Source: Amblyomma americanum (Eukaryota; Arthropoda; Arachnida; Ixodida; Ixodidae). Taken from it: a stretch of 64,000 bases of DNA. The first letter of the stretch is position 1. Every line of letters begins with the position of its first letter. Under the pieces are notes generated by a model. That model searched no databases and was not told the DNA's origin. It saw nothing but the letters and a program-made list of their open reading frames with translations. The stretch is taken from positions 48,173,507 to 48,237,506 of the forward strand of contig NC_135505.1 in assembly GCF_052857255.1 (NCBI RefSeq), read 5' to 3'. A program made the translations under genes and the position numbers. Below, one piece after another: positions 21,318 through 32,189 of this stretch.

Positions 21318-24300
21318 AACTCGCCTTTTTCTGGGGGAAGACTCGAGAAATAAACCCTCGATCTCTAAGCCGAGACGGCAGAAAGGTTCGGATGGGCAGT
21401 CAATATGTTGGAGAAGGACAATGAAGAGACTAGTAGGGCTTTAACAGCGGTTCTACTGATCGCAATTCAAGCCTAGCGAGGCAGAAAATGAACAGGCGGA
21501 GCCAAATGAATCAGTCTGAAGAGGTTGCATGTACGTGAGGGACTATTATAGCCACCAGTTTGGACATCATGTAGTTCCTGCAGCGCAGCAGTGCAAAGGT
21601 TGTTGCGGTACAGCAAGGATGTAACTGAGACTTGCGGGGACTTGGCTTCCAGGGTATGTCATCATGAAGAACAAACCTGCTCATCAGAAGTTCAAGTGAA
21701 TTGGAGCTGAGGCCGAGAATAGGCAGCGTCGCTCAGTATAATAGCTTTTTTTACATAATAGCCATTTTTGAGAGCAAGACCATTATGTTTCTCATGTAAA
21801 AGTGCAGCCAAAAAAAGCAGAGTCACCAAGAGCAATTTTTTCTCCACGACGACTACTAACGAGACTAAAGGACTACGTTTGTGCTTAATATTGTTCTCAG
21901 GAAGTATTTTTATAACCTCGGCTTCTACAGCTAGGCGCTGAGACTGGGACCCACTGTAGGATCACCGACAGATTGGAGCGGCATGAGCAGTTTTGATTTT
22001 CATTTGGCACATCAAGAATTTATTTCAGGGTGACTGTATTGAGACAAAATTGTTCGAAAATGATGCGAGATGGGCCGAAGCGGAGCAGCTTGCGCAGACC
22101 CAAGATCGTTTTCATCGTGATCTTGAAAGAATTCGTCTAAAAATAAGAATGCTGGTGCTGTGCGCCAGGGTCTCGAACAGGAACGCTGTCTTAAGCAGTC
22201 TCTAGACAGAGAGCAAAGGAGGACGCGTCGCCGCGGAGGTTCAGGCAGTAAGCTAGTGAGAGGAGAAGTCGAACTTAATAAATGGCAGACAGAGCGTATT
22301 GGTCTTCAGTGCCTCTGGAGTATGACACAGTGCAACGGTTCGGGTTAAGCGGGTATCAAGAATTTACACAACGAGGTAGCCGGAATCAGGAATGGGCTCG
22401 ATTGACTTATTGCGGAGAAGACCGCGGATTGTGACGCTAGGAGATAATGGTCTCCAAGAGCGGGAGCCCGAAATCGTGGACGGCCGGCGAACAGTCAATG
22501 AGAGCCAAATAGCCCGACAGAAAATTTCAGCCGACAATGAGGTCCTGACGGAAGTTGACAACGACCAGCCGTGGCAGGTATGGTGGCGAGCAGCAGTAAC
22601 GCGATTGGTGGACAGTCCGTCAACGGCAGGCGTTATACGATGCGCGAAATGCACACGAGGCTTCCAGGATTGATGATTTTGCGACGACGGTGGTGCAGGT
22701 TAGCGCTCATGGCGGCCACCTGCTCGCAGGAACTAAAGACTGCGCGCACAGTGTCGCGTGTAACTTTTAGGTGGTTCTGGTTGCTTGTCAGTAGACGGCT
22801 TGCAGGCCTGGTCATTGAGGCCACGCTACCTCCCTCGGAAAGTTGCGCGCACTAGTCTTCTTGAATTGTGCGGTGGTACAGAGCAGCATCGGCGGCTGCA
22901 TGAGCGAGAGCGGTAGGATTACGGCTACGGCGAACCAGGAAGTAGTCTAGGGGTATGGACGGCCGTCTCCGACGTTTTTGGCTGGGAACGGGTGGGAAGC
23001 GACCTGTAGAGGGGAATGGAAACAGAAGACGTGGGCGTGAGCAGATGACGCCTAATGCTGTGGCAGTGTGGAACAAGCGGTTGAAGCCAGATTCATAAAA
23101 GCGTATTAGCCTATCGTGTGCCACTCCTCTGGATTTCAGTAATTCGGTGGACAGTAATAGCTGCGACAGAAAGTGAAGGTTGTGAAATGAGCGGTCGCCG
23201 GGGTCTTCATGTTGCACACCGGTGGAGGAAGTTTCAAGTTTACGATTTCTTGCTGCTCGATGGCCAGAATGAGACATGACCAGCAGAGAGATGAAGGATG
23301 TACAGGCGCCAATTGCGCAACAACATCCAGTTCCTTTAGAACAATCCCTATAATAGCGTCCATTATGTTCTGATGTCGGAGGATGAAGGAGTGATAGTCG
23401 CAGTTGCGCGAAGAGGCAAACATGTGTTAACAGCAGAAAAATGGCTCTGGAATGCGGCAAATCTTCACTTGCACTAACTGATGGCACTAATTGATTATAG
23501 CGCCCGAGTATTGTAGATATTTCACACAAGCAATTGAAAAATGTCGTTTGCATTACGCTTGAACACATCACCACCTTTTCGAGCTCGCTCATTGCTGCGT
23601 CTACATTGTGTCAAAGCGCCAAGACATCTTGAATGTATGCGACGCAGCTCTCCGAAGAATATAAGCGCGTTCAGAAAAGTGATTCTTCGGAGCGAGTTTC
23701 TGATCAACGAGACCTCAAAACAATATCCGAGTTTTTTTTTAAAAGTGCGCCAGCTCGTTACCTCATTCTCATGTTTTGTACCACACCGTGGCCGTGTTAT
23801 CAATGTGAGAGATGAGATTGTCGAGCATCAACCTGTATTCATACAGACCAAATCTGAGCTACTAGTCGAGATCGATGCTGTGAGTTCAAGAGTAGGTACC
23901 GGATAAAAACTGGAGGTATTATCTTGAAAAGAATGGTAATTTTGCTTCATAGCTCTCGAGGTAGAAGTATCGTGGTAGTCCTGGCCTGGCGATTGCTGGC
24001 AAGCACTGTAATGTGAAGACGGTGTACCCGCCACCTTGCCTAGGCATAGAATGCGGCAGAAAACGAGTCAAGGCAAAGGAAAACAACAGACAATGCGCAA
24101 GGCATGAATCACTCACGGAATCAAGACATGTCTTTAACGCAGTCGCCAATCAAATTATCCATTGGAATATTTCGGGGCGATAGAATACCAGGGTAACTAA
24201 TTAGCACGTTGGAATCGTGAAGCCTGCTCGTCGGCAGTATTATCTCAATAAGACTGTATTTCGCATTGAGCGCCTTATTTTCCTTTTTTTTGTGTGCCCC

Positions 24301-25255
24301 CTTTTCAGCTTTCTGGTTATCGTTGCATTTTATGGAGCTCGGGAAGGGAAGCAATGCGGTCAGCTATACAAGAACCGAAGCGCACTGTTGCTGCTATGTC
24401 CTCTGTTGTATAGCTTGACTACATAACGTGGCTGTGCATGTAGCTCTCCTTCGAGGCGACTAAGCGTTCTTGCCAGTGGCATTTCAATCTATTTTATTTT
24501 TCAAAATAATATTGAGGTGGGGGCACTCAAAAATTATGCTCCAAATATTTAATTTCTTGCCAAATGTTATTTAATGATCTTATCCGATTCAGTCGACAGC
24601 ACCTGTATCTTATGCAGCAAACCGATGTTATATCCAAATCAGTTTTGCTCACAGCCACAATACGTGTCTTTGGCTGATTGCTGGAGGTGCACTCCTTAAT
24701 TGCATAATGTGAATGTAGTAAATTTTGCCAAGCTTTTTTACAGTACTCACATTCTACTCTCGGTATAGCGGTGAGGATCATTCTGATGCGCTGAAATGTA
24801 ATCTCTACCTACTACAAGCATTTTATTCGGGCAACATGAAGCAACAAACGCAGTATGAGAAACTCTCAATTCATTTGCTCAAATCAACCACCCAACACCA
24901 GCAACCAACGAAAAACTCAGAGCAGGCGGAGTGCTTGACGGCATTCCCGATGAATGGAAATTTCTCACAGGTCCGACGAGGGTCTGCAGTTAATGTGTAG
25001 TACCTTATTACGTGTGCATTATTCCTTTCAATAAAGCTCCTTCCCTCTCATTGGATACTCGTTCTAACATCAGTTTATATTTTGTTAGCTCCCACATATG
25101 CTAAGCATGAACAAATTTTGCTATGACTACTGATTGAAAGTTCTTTTGTTGATACAGGATACAAATAAACAATGTTTTATTTTTTATTATTGTGATTTTT
25201 ATTGTGATTTTCTGTCACATATATTAAGGAGCCAAAATTAAATTTTAAAAGAAAT
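21318..25255. other. Unrecognised region with weak coding-like frames
   Basis: On the plus strand, broken frames at about 22050-22330 read as charged, coiled-coil-like sequence (LFENDARWAEAEQLAQTQDR, then LEQERCLKQSLDREQRR). They continue at 22392-22673 in an acidic/Trp-rich stretch (TEVDNDQPWQVWWRAAVTRL). This composition looks like protein rather than noise, but I cannot assign a family. On the minus strand the 246-codon frame 22852-23592 has no recognisable domain. Nothing was recognised between 23900 and 25255. Confidence 0.35.
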
Positions 25256-25258
25256 AGG

Positions 25259-26054
25259 TGTGAGGAAGACATGGATTAACCGAAGAATAAAGAAGATGAA
25301 GAAGAAGCATTCGGTGAAGTGGAGAGAGATGATTGGTGGAGAAGAATTCGGTGAGGTGGAGAGAAATGATTGGTGGAGAAGAGAAGAACTAGAAGAAGAC
25401 GGCAAGGCTTACGGGGACTAACGCCGAGGTTATAAAAAAGCGACGGAGAGCGAGGCACGGGGAGAACAGCAGAGAAGCGGAGGCTCCGGCGGGTCAGGGA
25501 CACATCGGCTGCACGAGAGCGATGCCCGCTACTGCTCCGGTGAGCTCGCGTTCTACGGCTTCGCATCGTGGACTTTCTGCCGTGCGTGAGCCCGTTCCGG
25601 GGAGTCAACGGAGGACGCTACCACCTGCTACGGCGAGGGGGGTCTCCAGTGCGGTTGCCACCTATCCTGGTGGTGACCCCAACGCCAACAACACCGGCAT
25701 CACCTCCACGGGCGCTTGGACCGGGAGCTTATACGACGCAGCCAGCGACGCCGCTAGTGACGCCAGCTCAAGTACGTCGAACGCAGGCTCGACGCCGGCT
25801 TCTGGATCTATACAACGGCGCTGCTGCACCGAAGAACCAACCGTGACCACGAACGCCGACCGCTAGTAGTAGACGCTGGTAGCAGTGTGCCCAGGTCATG
25901 TGTATTTATAGTCTGTGTTTTGTGTTAGTTATGTTAGTTTTGTGTTCTAATGTGTGTGTCACGTAGGGTGTATTAAATGTGCGTTTGTGTGAGTGCACCT
26001 GTCGCCTAGTCCATTCTTTCGGTCCGACTGTTCTCCGGAGGAGATCCGTGACAG
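25259..26054 (+). repeat. Candidate solo LTR or promoter-bearing repeat
   Basis: Runs from TGTGAGGAAGAC to GATCCGTGACA. A TATA-like GGTTATAAAAAAGCG lies at about 25430, followed by a GC-rich stretch with short open frames, then a T/G-rich region with ATTAAA-like signals at about 25970 and a conserved-looking end. GGTGGAGAGAGATGATTGGTGGAGAAGA is partly duplicated in tandem (about 25318-25383). The layout fits U3-R-U5 of an LTR, but I find no 4-6 bp target duplication or partner LTR. The alternative is a gene promoter with a first exon. Confidence 0.3.
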
Positions 26055-26545
26055 TACCCTAGAGTTTGCGGACTACAATTACAAACCCGCACCAAAAATC
26101 TGTGTACTTTCAGGTTCAGGGTTTTTTTACTAACACAAATGCCAACAGTACTCGATTAATAAGGTGTTGGCTGGGCTGGTTGGTAATAGATTCTTCACAA
26201 GAATGTGCGCAGAACACGACCAGAAAACACTGAGAGACAAAAATACCCCGTTGCCTCATCTGTTGTGAGCAGACTAACCCCACAACAATGCCCTTCCTCC
26301 TGTTTCAATGTTGACTCCGGCCGACCTTCCATCTCTCCTACATCAACGCCAGTGTTAACGAATGTCGTTGACAGACGTCGTCTGTCTAACGTTTGCCACA
26401 CTGACATATAAGGTGCGTCGCCATTCGACCTCAACATCAAAATCTGATCGCGGTCATGTCACGACAATGAAAGGGCCATCTGCGATGACGAAAAAAAACG
26501 ACATGTTGAAAGAGGCTATTTCCGCCCTCCTTTCTAAAACAATCA
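26055..26545 (+). other. Possible LINE ORF1 tail, unproven
   Basis: The plus-strand frame 26205-26411 is Pro/Ser/Thr-rich and lies directly before an endonuclease start, as the end of ORF1 would. No zinc knuckle or other motif is seen, so this is only positional. Confidence 0.25.
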
Positions 26546-26547
26546 TC

Positions 26548-26752
26548 ATGGCGGGATTAAAAGTGCTCAAATGGAATTGTCGTACAATCGCATCCTCCTT
26601 CCAAGATATACAGCAGCTCTTACATCAGCATACCCCACACGTTATCTCCCTGCAGAAAACCCGGCTCCCTCCTAATCGGTCCTTCTCACTGAAAAAATGC
26701 CTCCACCGTCTGGAAGACGTTGTAACGAGCGTTAGCTTTATTGGCCATGCGT
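26548..26752 (+). pseudogene. LINE endonuclease N-terminal fragment
   Basis: From the Met at 26548: MAGLKVLKWNCRTIASSF, then LLHQHTPHVISLQKTRLPPN. This is the first 40 residues of an APE-type endonuclease, in which the motifs are normally W-N-x-R-G and L-Q-E-T. The catalytic Glu of the second motif reads Lys (LQKTR). The frame stops at 26752 and the rest of the domain is missing. It is likely part of the same plus-strand element whose RT and RNase H appear from 27725. Confidence 0.65.
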
Positions 26753-26824
26753 AAAACGGGTCTTTCCGCAATCAGCGTTGCCAGTGAAGAAAACAATGAG
26801 CGGTTCGGAAAAGTAGCATAATTT

Positions 26825-27255
26825 TTCACTTAGCGGAGCGATCGACGCCAAGCGCCATCAGTCTGATAAATTACGATGCATGACTACCGGTTGTCGAGTT
26901 ACACCTCTTCAAGATGCGTCCCAAACGGAATTTAGTTCGTTTGGTAGGTCAAGGTGGGCGTAGAGTCCGGCCTGCGGTGCGATATGGTAACGGTTCAATT
27001 AGTAATTGCATGTATACAATGTTTACCTATTATTTAATTGTGGATCTAGTTATATATACAGCCAGTAGTGTTTTATGTGCCTACCAAAAACGGTACGCAA
27101 CTGTCCCTGGATGGGTGCTCCTTGCTGTCAGAATATATAGAGCAGAACAAATGTATGCTCATATACGAAAAGAAAGAAAAGGTATTTTCCCTCACATTCA
27201 CTGAGGCGCGCGTGGCTGTAAGCGCATCCCAGTGCGTCCCCCCCCCCCCCCCGTA
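26825..27255 (+). repeat. Dispersed repeat, copy A (inverted partner at 43.75-44.19 kb)
   Basis: Shares long blocks with the reverse complement of 43750-44190, including TGCGGTGCGATATGGTAACG, AGTAATTGCATGTATACA, CAAGGTGGGC and CAACTGTCCC.GGATGGGTG, all in the same order. The right end passes through TAAGCGCATCCCAGTGCGTC into a run of 14 C (27239-27252). It has no protein. It separates the endonuclease start (26.55 kb) from the RT fragment (27.73 kb) of a LINE, so it may be an insertion there. Confidence 0.75.
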
Positions 27256-27724
27256 ACCTTAGCGAAGCAAGGTGCACGCAGATAGATTTCCGAGATAATT
27301 CCAGCCCTCTGGAGAAGACAGGGAGATAGACTATTTTGACGCGTGCTGCGACGTCTCCTTTCTCACTAAGCGCCCTCGCCCGCGTATGAAAATTTCGAAA
27401 TAGGTTATGTATTAGCGTGTAACATCATGTTATGCAATTTTCTTGTCAGGCTTCGAGCAGCTATGTCGACAAGCCATGGGTTTCGGAAAGCCGTGCAGAG
27501 CGAGCTTGGCGCTCGAGTGTTACTGTTGTGACAGCTTTCGTAGGTGAGTGCGACGCTTCTGTTTCTTTTGTGTGAAGTTGTTCCTGTGCAGTTCTGTTTA
27601 AGTGCTATCAAAGTCCTGTTCTTTTCTTCGTGCATGTGTCATTGTTCGTGCACCGTCTGCCTGTCTGCTATGAATCAAACTTCAAACTAACGAGCACCTC
27701 GAAGAAAGCGAGGTGTGAAGAAGC
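27256..27724. other. Unrecognised sequence
   Basis: No motif-bearing frame. A GTGAGTGCG at about 27545 resembles a splice donor but there is no exon context. Confidence 0.4.
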
Positions 27725-28045
27725 ATGAACCTATTGCGTTTAAAAACAATACCTATAAAATATACTCCTGTCCACCTGGCTATAAAGGTCTATGTGTATG
27801 CGGACGACATTGCATTCTGCGCTTCTGCGAAAGATGTCGATACTTCGTAACTGCAGTTGCAAGCACACCTCAACACTCTGGAAGTCTCTTATAACCGAAG
27901 TTTGGTTTCAAATCTTAAAAAAGACGCCATCCACGTCTTCCCACAGGCATCCCCGCTGTAGATGTTGCTGTATCGCAATACCCCAATCCCTCAAGTTGAT
28001 TCCGTAAAACACCTGGGTAATACCTGTGGTCCACTGTTAGACTGG

Positions 28046-28735
28046 CGACCAGAATTTCAATTCAATTCAATTCAATTCTTTATTTACCAGAAAACTGGAC
28101 AGTCTCCAGGGCTAAAAGTTGCTGCCTACAACTTGACTGGGGCCCTGGAGCCGTTTACAAAGCGGCAGCAGACATTGGTGGCAGAGTACCCTAACATTAA
28201 TTACAAACACTGAGTAGCAGAAGGCATCAGGGAATACAGACCTGCTGCATGATTTATCACAAGAATAGATTCTTATCAATTACAAAGGAGAAAAGTGTAC
28301 TCTTAGCTCTTTTGGGGATTTGAAGGCTACCTGTTTGTGTTGATTTAATAAGACCGGCATATTGTGTTTTAATGATTGCAATCTGTACAGAGTGCGAAAG
28401 TATGAGACTAACCAGGGTTCGGAAATTTGAGTTAAAGAAGGAGTAGCTCTAGGTTGCAGCAATGCCATCGAACGAAGGAAATTGTGGCTGTCATGCTGAG
28501 AAAAATAGAAAGCATGTAGCAATCGGTGTTCATAGTGATAGTCAAAACTAATAATTTTGTATTTTGCAAAGAGATGCCTTGTCGTAGAGTGATGATCAAT
28601 ATTGGCTAAGTAGCGAAGGTACCTTTTTTGCAGAACTATTATCTTCTCAATATTTGCTCTTAATGCGCTTAAAGGTGAGCGTGCCCTTGGCAGCTTGGTG
28701 CGAATCAGCCGCAAAAGTGCTCTTTATTTATAAAT
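28046..28735 (-). mobile_element. CR1/L2-like LINE 3' end, nested
   Basis: A 144-codon frame at 28280-28714 is the RT thumb and C-terminal region (VLQKRYLRYLANIDHHSTT, KYKIISFDYHYEHRLLHAF, PWLVSYFRTLYRLQ). It is followed by about 230 bases of 3' UTR with AATAAAG (28077-28083) and the tail (TTGAA)n at about 28048-28074. Being 5'-truncated, it holds only the last 690 bases. It is less decayed than its host element: one uninterrupted frame of 144 codons. It splits a plus-strand RT, so it inserted later. Confidence 0.75.
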
Positions 28736-29204
28736 CTTATGGAAGGACACTGCTTGAATTTGGTTGCGTTTTTTTTCTGGTTGTCAAAAGTACAAGCTTG
28801 AAATTTTGATTCTTTTGGGGAGACGTGCTGGGGGCTTTGCCTTTTACTGCAGAAGACTGTGGCAAATGCTCTCCGGCTCTTGGAGGCTCGAGTATTTGTT
28901 TTAAACTCACGGTTTCAGCTTCTTTGCAAACTTTTCTTAGACCTTTAGAGCCTATATTAGTATTGGTTAGCCCCATCCCTCACTCTTTTTCTCTGGTATT
29001 ATGTGACCAAAATATAAGCTTCCGCAGATTGTGTTCACCAGTTCTCTGCTATCAAAAATCTCAGAAACAATCAGTTCTCAAGAAAAGTTTTGCAAGCTGC
29101 AGACCGATGCTTCGGGTCACTTTGATAATTGCCTGCAATTGCTTGTAACTTTGACATTTGCCTGCAAATATTTGAAATTAGCTTATAGAAGAGCATCTAG
29201 ATAA

Positions 29205-29560
29205 ATTTCCAACAGATACTGTAGTTTTAACAGATGCCTCTCAGCAAAAAGAAAAGCCAGCCATCAGCATTTGTTCCAGAGCACTTTAATGGAGTTATTC
29301 CTTTCGGCCTCGTGCTTATTCGCCTATATTGGCTGCTGAAATTCTAGCGATTCAGTTGACCTTCAAAAAGGCTCATTGCAACGTTAGTCAAGTCGTTATA
29401 CTTGCTGACAGCCTTTCTGCCCTGACTGTGTTCGAAGGCTCGAGGGACGCTCTTCTAGGCATCCCTAAGGTTTTGCTGTCCACCACATTTTAAAGGAGTA
29501 CGCTTTCACTGGATACTTGGAAAGTGCGGCATTGATGCTAAGTTAATGGCTGACTTTAGG
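29205..29560 (+). pseudogene. RNase H domain of the split LINE
   Basis: Reads TDTVVLTDASQQKEKPAIS (first Asp), then PILAAEILAIQLTFKKA (Glu), VVILADSLSALTVFEG (second Asp), and VRFHWILGKCGIDAK with LMADFRK (the WxPGHxGxxxNExAD block, decayed). The D-E-D acidic triad is retained although there is an in-frame stop (about 29290) and a frameshift near 29500. It would remove template RNA during second-strand synthesis in an active element. Confidence 0.7.
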
Positions 29561-30029
29561 AAAGTCTGCTCTTTGCGAACTTCGGTACAATTTACTGCAA
29601 ACACTGTGCAATTGACAACAGGTCGCTTTCAACAGTTCGGGCAACTGAACTTCTTGAGTTATGCTCCTCTCCTTGTTGCAACAGATTTTCGGAAATTGGA
29701 ATTTTCCTGGATGAGCACTTATCTAGTTAACGGCAATGCGAGGTGTTTATGACCCCCTTGAAGTACAGAATTCCACGACTAAATCTTTATTTGTCTTGAT
29801 CAAGGTTCTCTGTGCCAAATTCCTGTGAAGCATGTGGAGAAATCGAAACACTAAATAACCTTGCGCTGTCCTGTCGGCGGTTTACATCTCTGCCAAAAGC
29901 TTATATGGTGATTCCCCTCACTCCATTAGCGCTGCCTCTTTCTATTCCGTTTCTCCTCTCCTTTTGGGCAACCACCGGGTTATATGTCCTAAAAGAGTGT
30001 GCGATTATCTGCATAAATTGATCGCTGCG

Positions 30030-31265
30030 TCAGGGAGACATCTTTTTTTGGTTATAAGTCACGAGTCTTTTTAACACAAAATTGACTACCTTAAGCGAGT
30101 CAATGTTTGTCAAATGTTTGAGTATACAGGGCACCCTGACCATTTCCCCACTGTGGTTATGTGGCACTCCAAGACGACAACAATAACTATAACCCAGTTA
30201 ATATAGCTCTTCCCCGTGCCTTTTCTCGGCTTCGTCCTCGTCGTTTTCTGTGCGCTTTGTTGTCAAAATATTCGATTACTATTCGGTGGTTCTGATTGAA
30301 CTTTATTGGCACAGGGCAAATATAATTGCAATAAATTGAGTTGCTTCGGCTTTCGTGATCATTTCTTTTGCTGGTGCTCACATATCCTTTGTTTTAAGCA
30401 GCATGCGTTTTTCTAAGGTTCTGTCGGTGTTTTTATCTTTCTCACTTGAAGTAAACCTCCAGAACGACAGAGCATATTCTAGGTGTAGTTCCCAGAAAAA
30501 GACCGAGAGAACACTTTAAAAACTGTAAAAGTCTTTGAGAGCTCCCATGGTTGGGTCCTCATTCCTGGACCCTGCGGCCTTCACTACCCTGACAGTTCGA
30601 CTATAAAAGATCGTGTTCCGATTCTCAGGTGCACAGCGCAGCTTCCAATAGCTCCGGCATGACATTGTGGATTAGGGGCACTACAACTATTTGCCGACAG
30701 GCCCATGTAGTATGGCAAGGTGAGGGTTTCTCCGTGCGAGAGATACGTGTCCAAGATGTACCAAGATGTGAATGGCAGGGCCGGAGGGCGTAAAATAATT
30801 AGCGATAGCGCTATGTTTTTGACAAATTGCGACAGTTACAAGACAATCACTGCTCATATGCATGTACGTAAAAGTATGCTTTTACTGAATGGTACTTATT
30901 CAGAACCTTTGCTCAGGCATATCACTGCTTTTCTGCAGCTCGAAAGAAGAGCTCTTTATTTACGTTAAGCGGAATCAAGGGTGGACCTAGTTTGCGTGAG
31001 ATACGGGTCGTCGGTGACTATATAGCTCCGCTGAATAACGAAAGCGAAAAAAAATTAACAGTGCCCAACTCTTGGCCGTAGAGAGAGTGCAGTGGCAGTT
31101 GTACACTTAGCGGAAGGAGGCGTTTAACTCCTTTGGCAATTTTGAGGAGTAAAATCCTGCTGTAGAGATTACAGTAGCCGGTATACTCTTTCGAAGAGAG
31201 CACAAGTGCTTAGAATGTACAGCATCAGGTACCATTGTTTCTTGTCTCTCTCTTTTCTTTTTTAG
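30030..31265. other. Unrecognised sequence
   Basis: No supported gene. AACTTTATTGGCACAGGG at about 30298 (minus AATAAAGTT) could be a polyadenylation end of a minus-strand repeat, but no protein is readable upstream of it. Confidence 0.45.
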
Positions 31266-31269
31266 CTAT

Positions 31270-31690
31270 GGTTGTCAATTATATCTTCGCTCACAGTTTC
31301 TAAGTTCGTCTTCATTCGCCATCGGACTGGTTAAAAATATCATTCATGCTCTTTATCATCTGATATTATCCCCACACTAGAACGCTTTTATTTCTGTTTT
31401 GTGGGACCAGTAAAGACTCCTTGTCTGACAATAAACCTCAGTTGTTTGTTCAGGCCCTCTGCAGCAAGTGAGAGCCGGATTAGGTTTTGATGCCCTGGCT
31501 CTGGCTCTCGATTATATCTTCACGCACAGTTTCTAAGTTCGTTTTATTTCGCCATCTGACACGTTAAAGTTACCCTTCATGCTCTTCATCAGCCCGTCTG
31601 GAACGCTTTTGCTTCTGCTTTGTGTGGCCTATAAACACTTCTTATCTGACATTTAACCTCAGTTGTTTGTTCAGCGCCTCTGTTGTCGTG
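31270..31690 (+). repeat. Diverged tandem duplication, ~230-bp unit
   Basis: Two copies in tandem: about 31276-31457 and 31510-31683. Shared blocks in order are ATTATATCTTC.C.CACAGTTTCTAAGTTCG, TTCATGCTCTT.ATC, GGAACGCTTTT, TTCTG.TTTGTG and AACCTCAGTTGTTTGTTCAG. The AATAAACCTCAGTTG part in copy 1 looks like an LTR polyadenylation region, so these may be two copies of an LTR fragment. Confidence 0.75.
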
Positions 31691-31879
31691 TTACGTCCTT
31701 GTCTTCTGCGCTGTTGCCTTCCCTTGACTTGGTAATGCAATAGCTTGGATTCTGCGCGGCGTCCAGTGCATGTTCCAGCCCTAAAGGCTTGCAAATTGTC
31801 AACACACTGCTGCTTGTGAATAAGCCGGTAACATGATATAACAGTGCTTTAAAATAAATTGTCCTCTGCTACTTGTGCT

Positions 31880-32186
31880 GTTTGTTTCTTGGGGAAAGAT
31901 AATGGCATAGTATCTGTCTTACATCTATGCGGAGACCTGAACTGTGCCCTAAGGGAAGCGATAAAGGAGAGACTAAGAGATGAATAGAAGAAGGAGGTAC
32001 CGTAGTGGAGGCCTCTGGAATAATTTCGGCCACCTGAGGATCTTTAACGTGCACTGACATCACAGAGCACACGGGCGTCATTGAGTTTAGCTTCCAACGA
32101 AACGCGGTCGCCGCGGCCGGGTTCGAACCCGGGTACTCGGGATCAGAAACCGAGCGCCCTAGCCTCTGAGCCACTCCGGCGGGTCT
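31880..32186 (-). repeat. Tick-type SINE, full length, tRNA-derived
   Basis: On the minus strand the head contains GAGTGGCTCAGAGGC (A box) and CCGGGTTCGAACCCGG (B box). It is followed by the shared core (ACGTTAAAGATCCTCAGGTGG, GGCCTCCACTACGG) and the CTCCTTTATCGC / ACATCTATGCG-type tail. About 306 bp. The head resembles a serine- or leucine-type tRNA but I cannot say which. SINEs are copied in trans by LINE machinery. The open frame across it is a by-product. Confidence 0.88.
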
Positions 32187-32189
32187 AAT

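Larger units (their letters stand above)
27725..30025 (+). mobile_element. LINE (R1/I-like): RT and RNase H, split by another LINE
   Basis: Plus-strand RT resumes at VYVYADDIAFCASAKD (about 27790), keeping the catalytic ADD, and continues through NLKKDAIHVFPQ and VDSVKHLGN to about 28045. There a minus-strand LINE (28046-28735) is inserted. The thumb continues at 28737 (SYGRTLLEFGCVFF, SGCQKYKLEILILL). RNase H follows at about 29210-29560, and a terminal motif CEACGEIETLNNLALSC at about 29830-29880. Frames are broken repeatedly. The part between the endonuclease start (26548) and the RT palm is absent. Confidence 0.75.

Noticed and set aside
22852..23592. 246-codon minus frame
   Set aside because: It is long but has no recognisable domain, no support from neighbours, and Cys/His/Leu-rich composition typical of chance frames; not annotated as a gene.
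31869..32174. 101-codon minus frame (MAQRLGRSV...)
   Set aside because: It is the translation of a SINE, starting inside the tRNA-like A-box region; not a gene.
32095..32186. tRNA gene-like sequence with A and B boxes
   Set aside because: It is joined to the SINE core and lacks a complete cloverleaf, so it is the SINE head rather than a tRNA gene. The same holds for 54925-54995.
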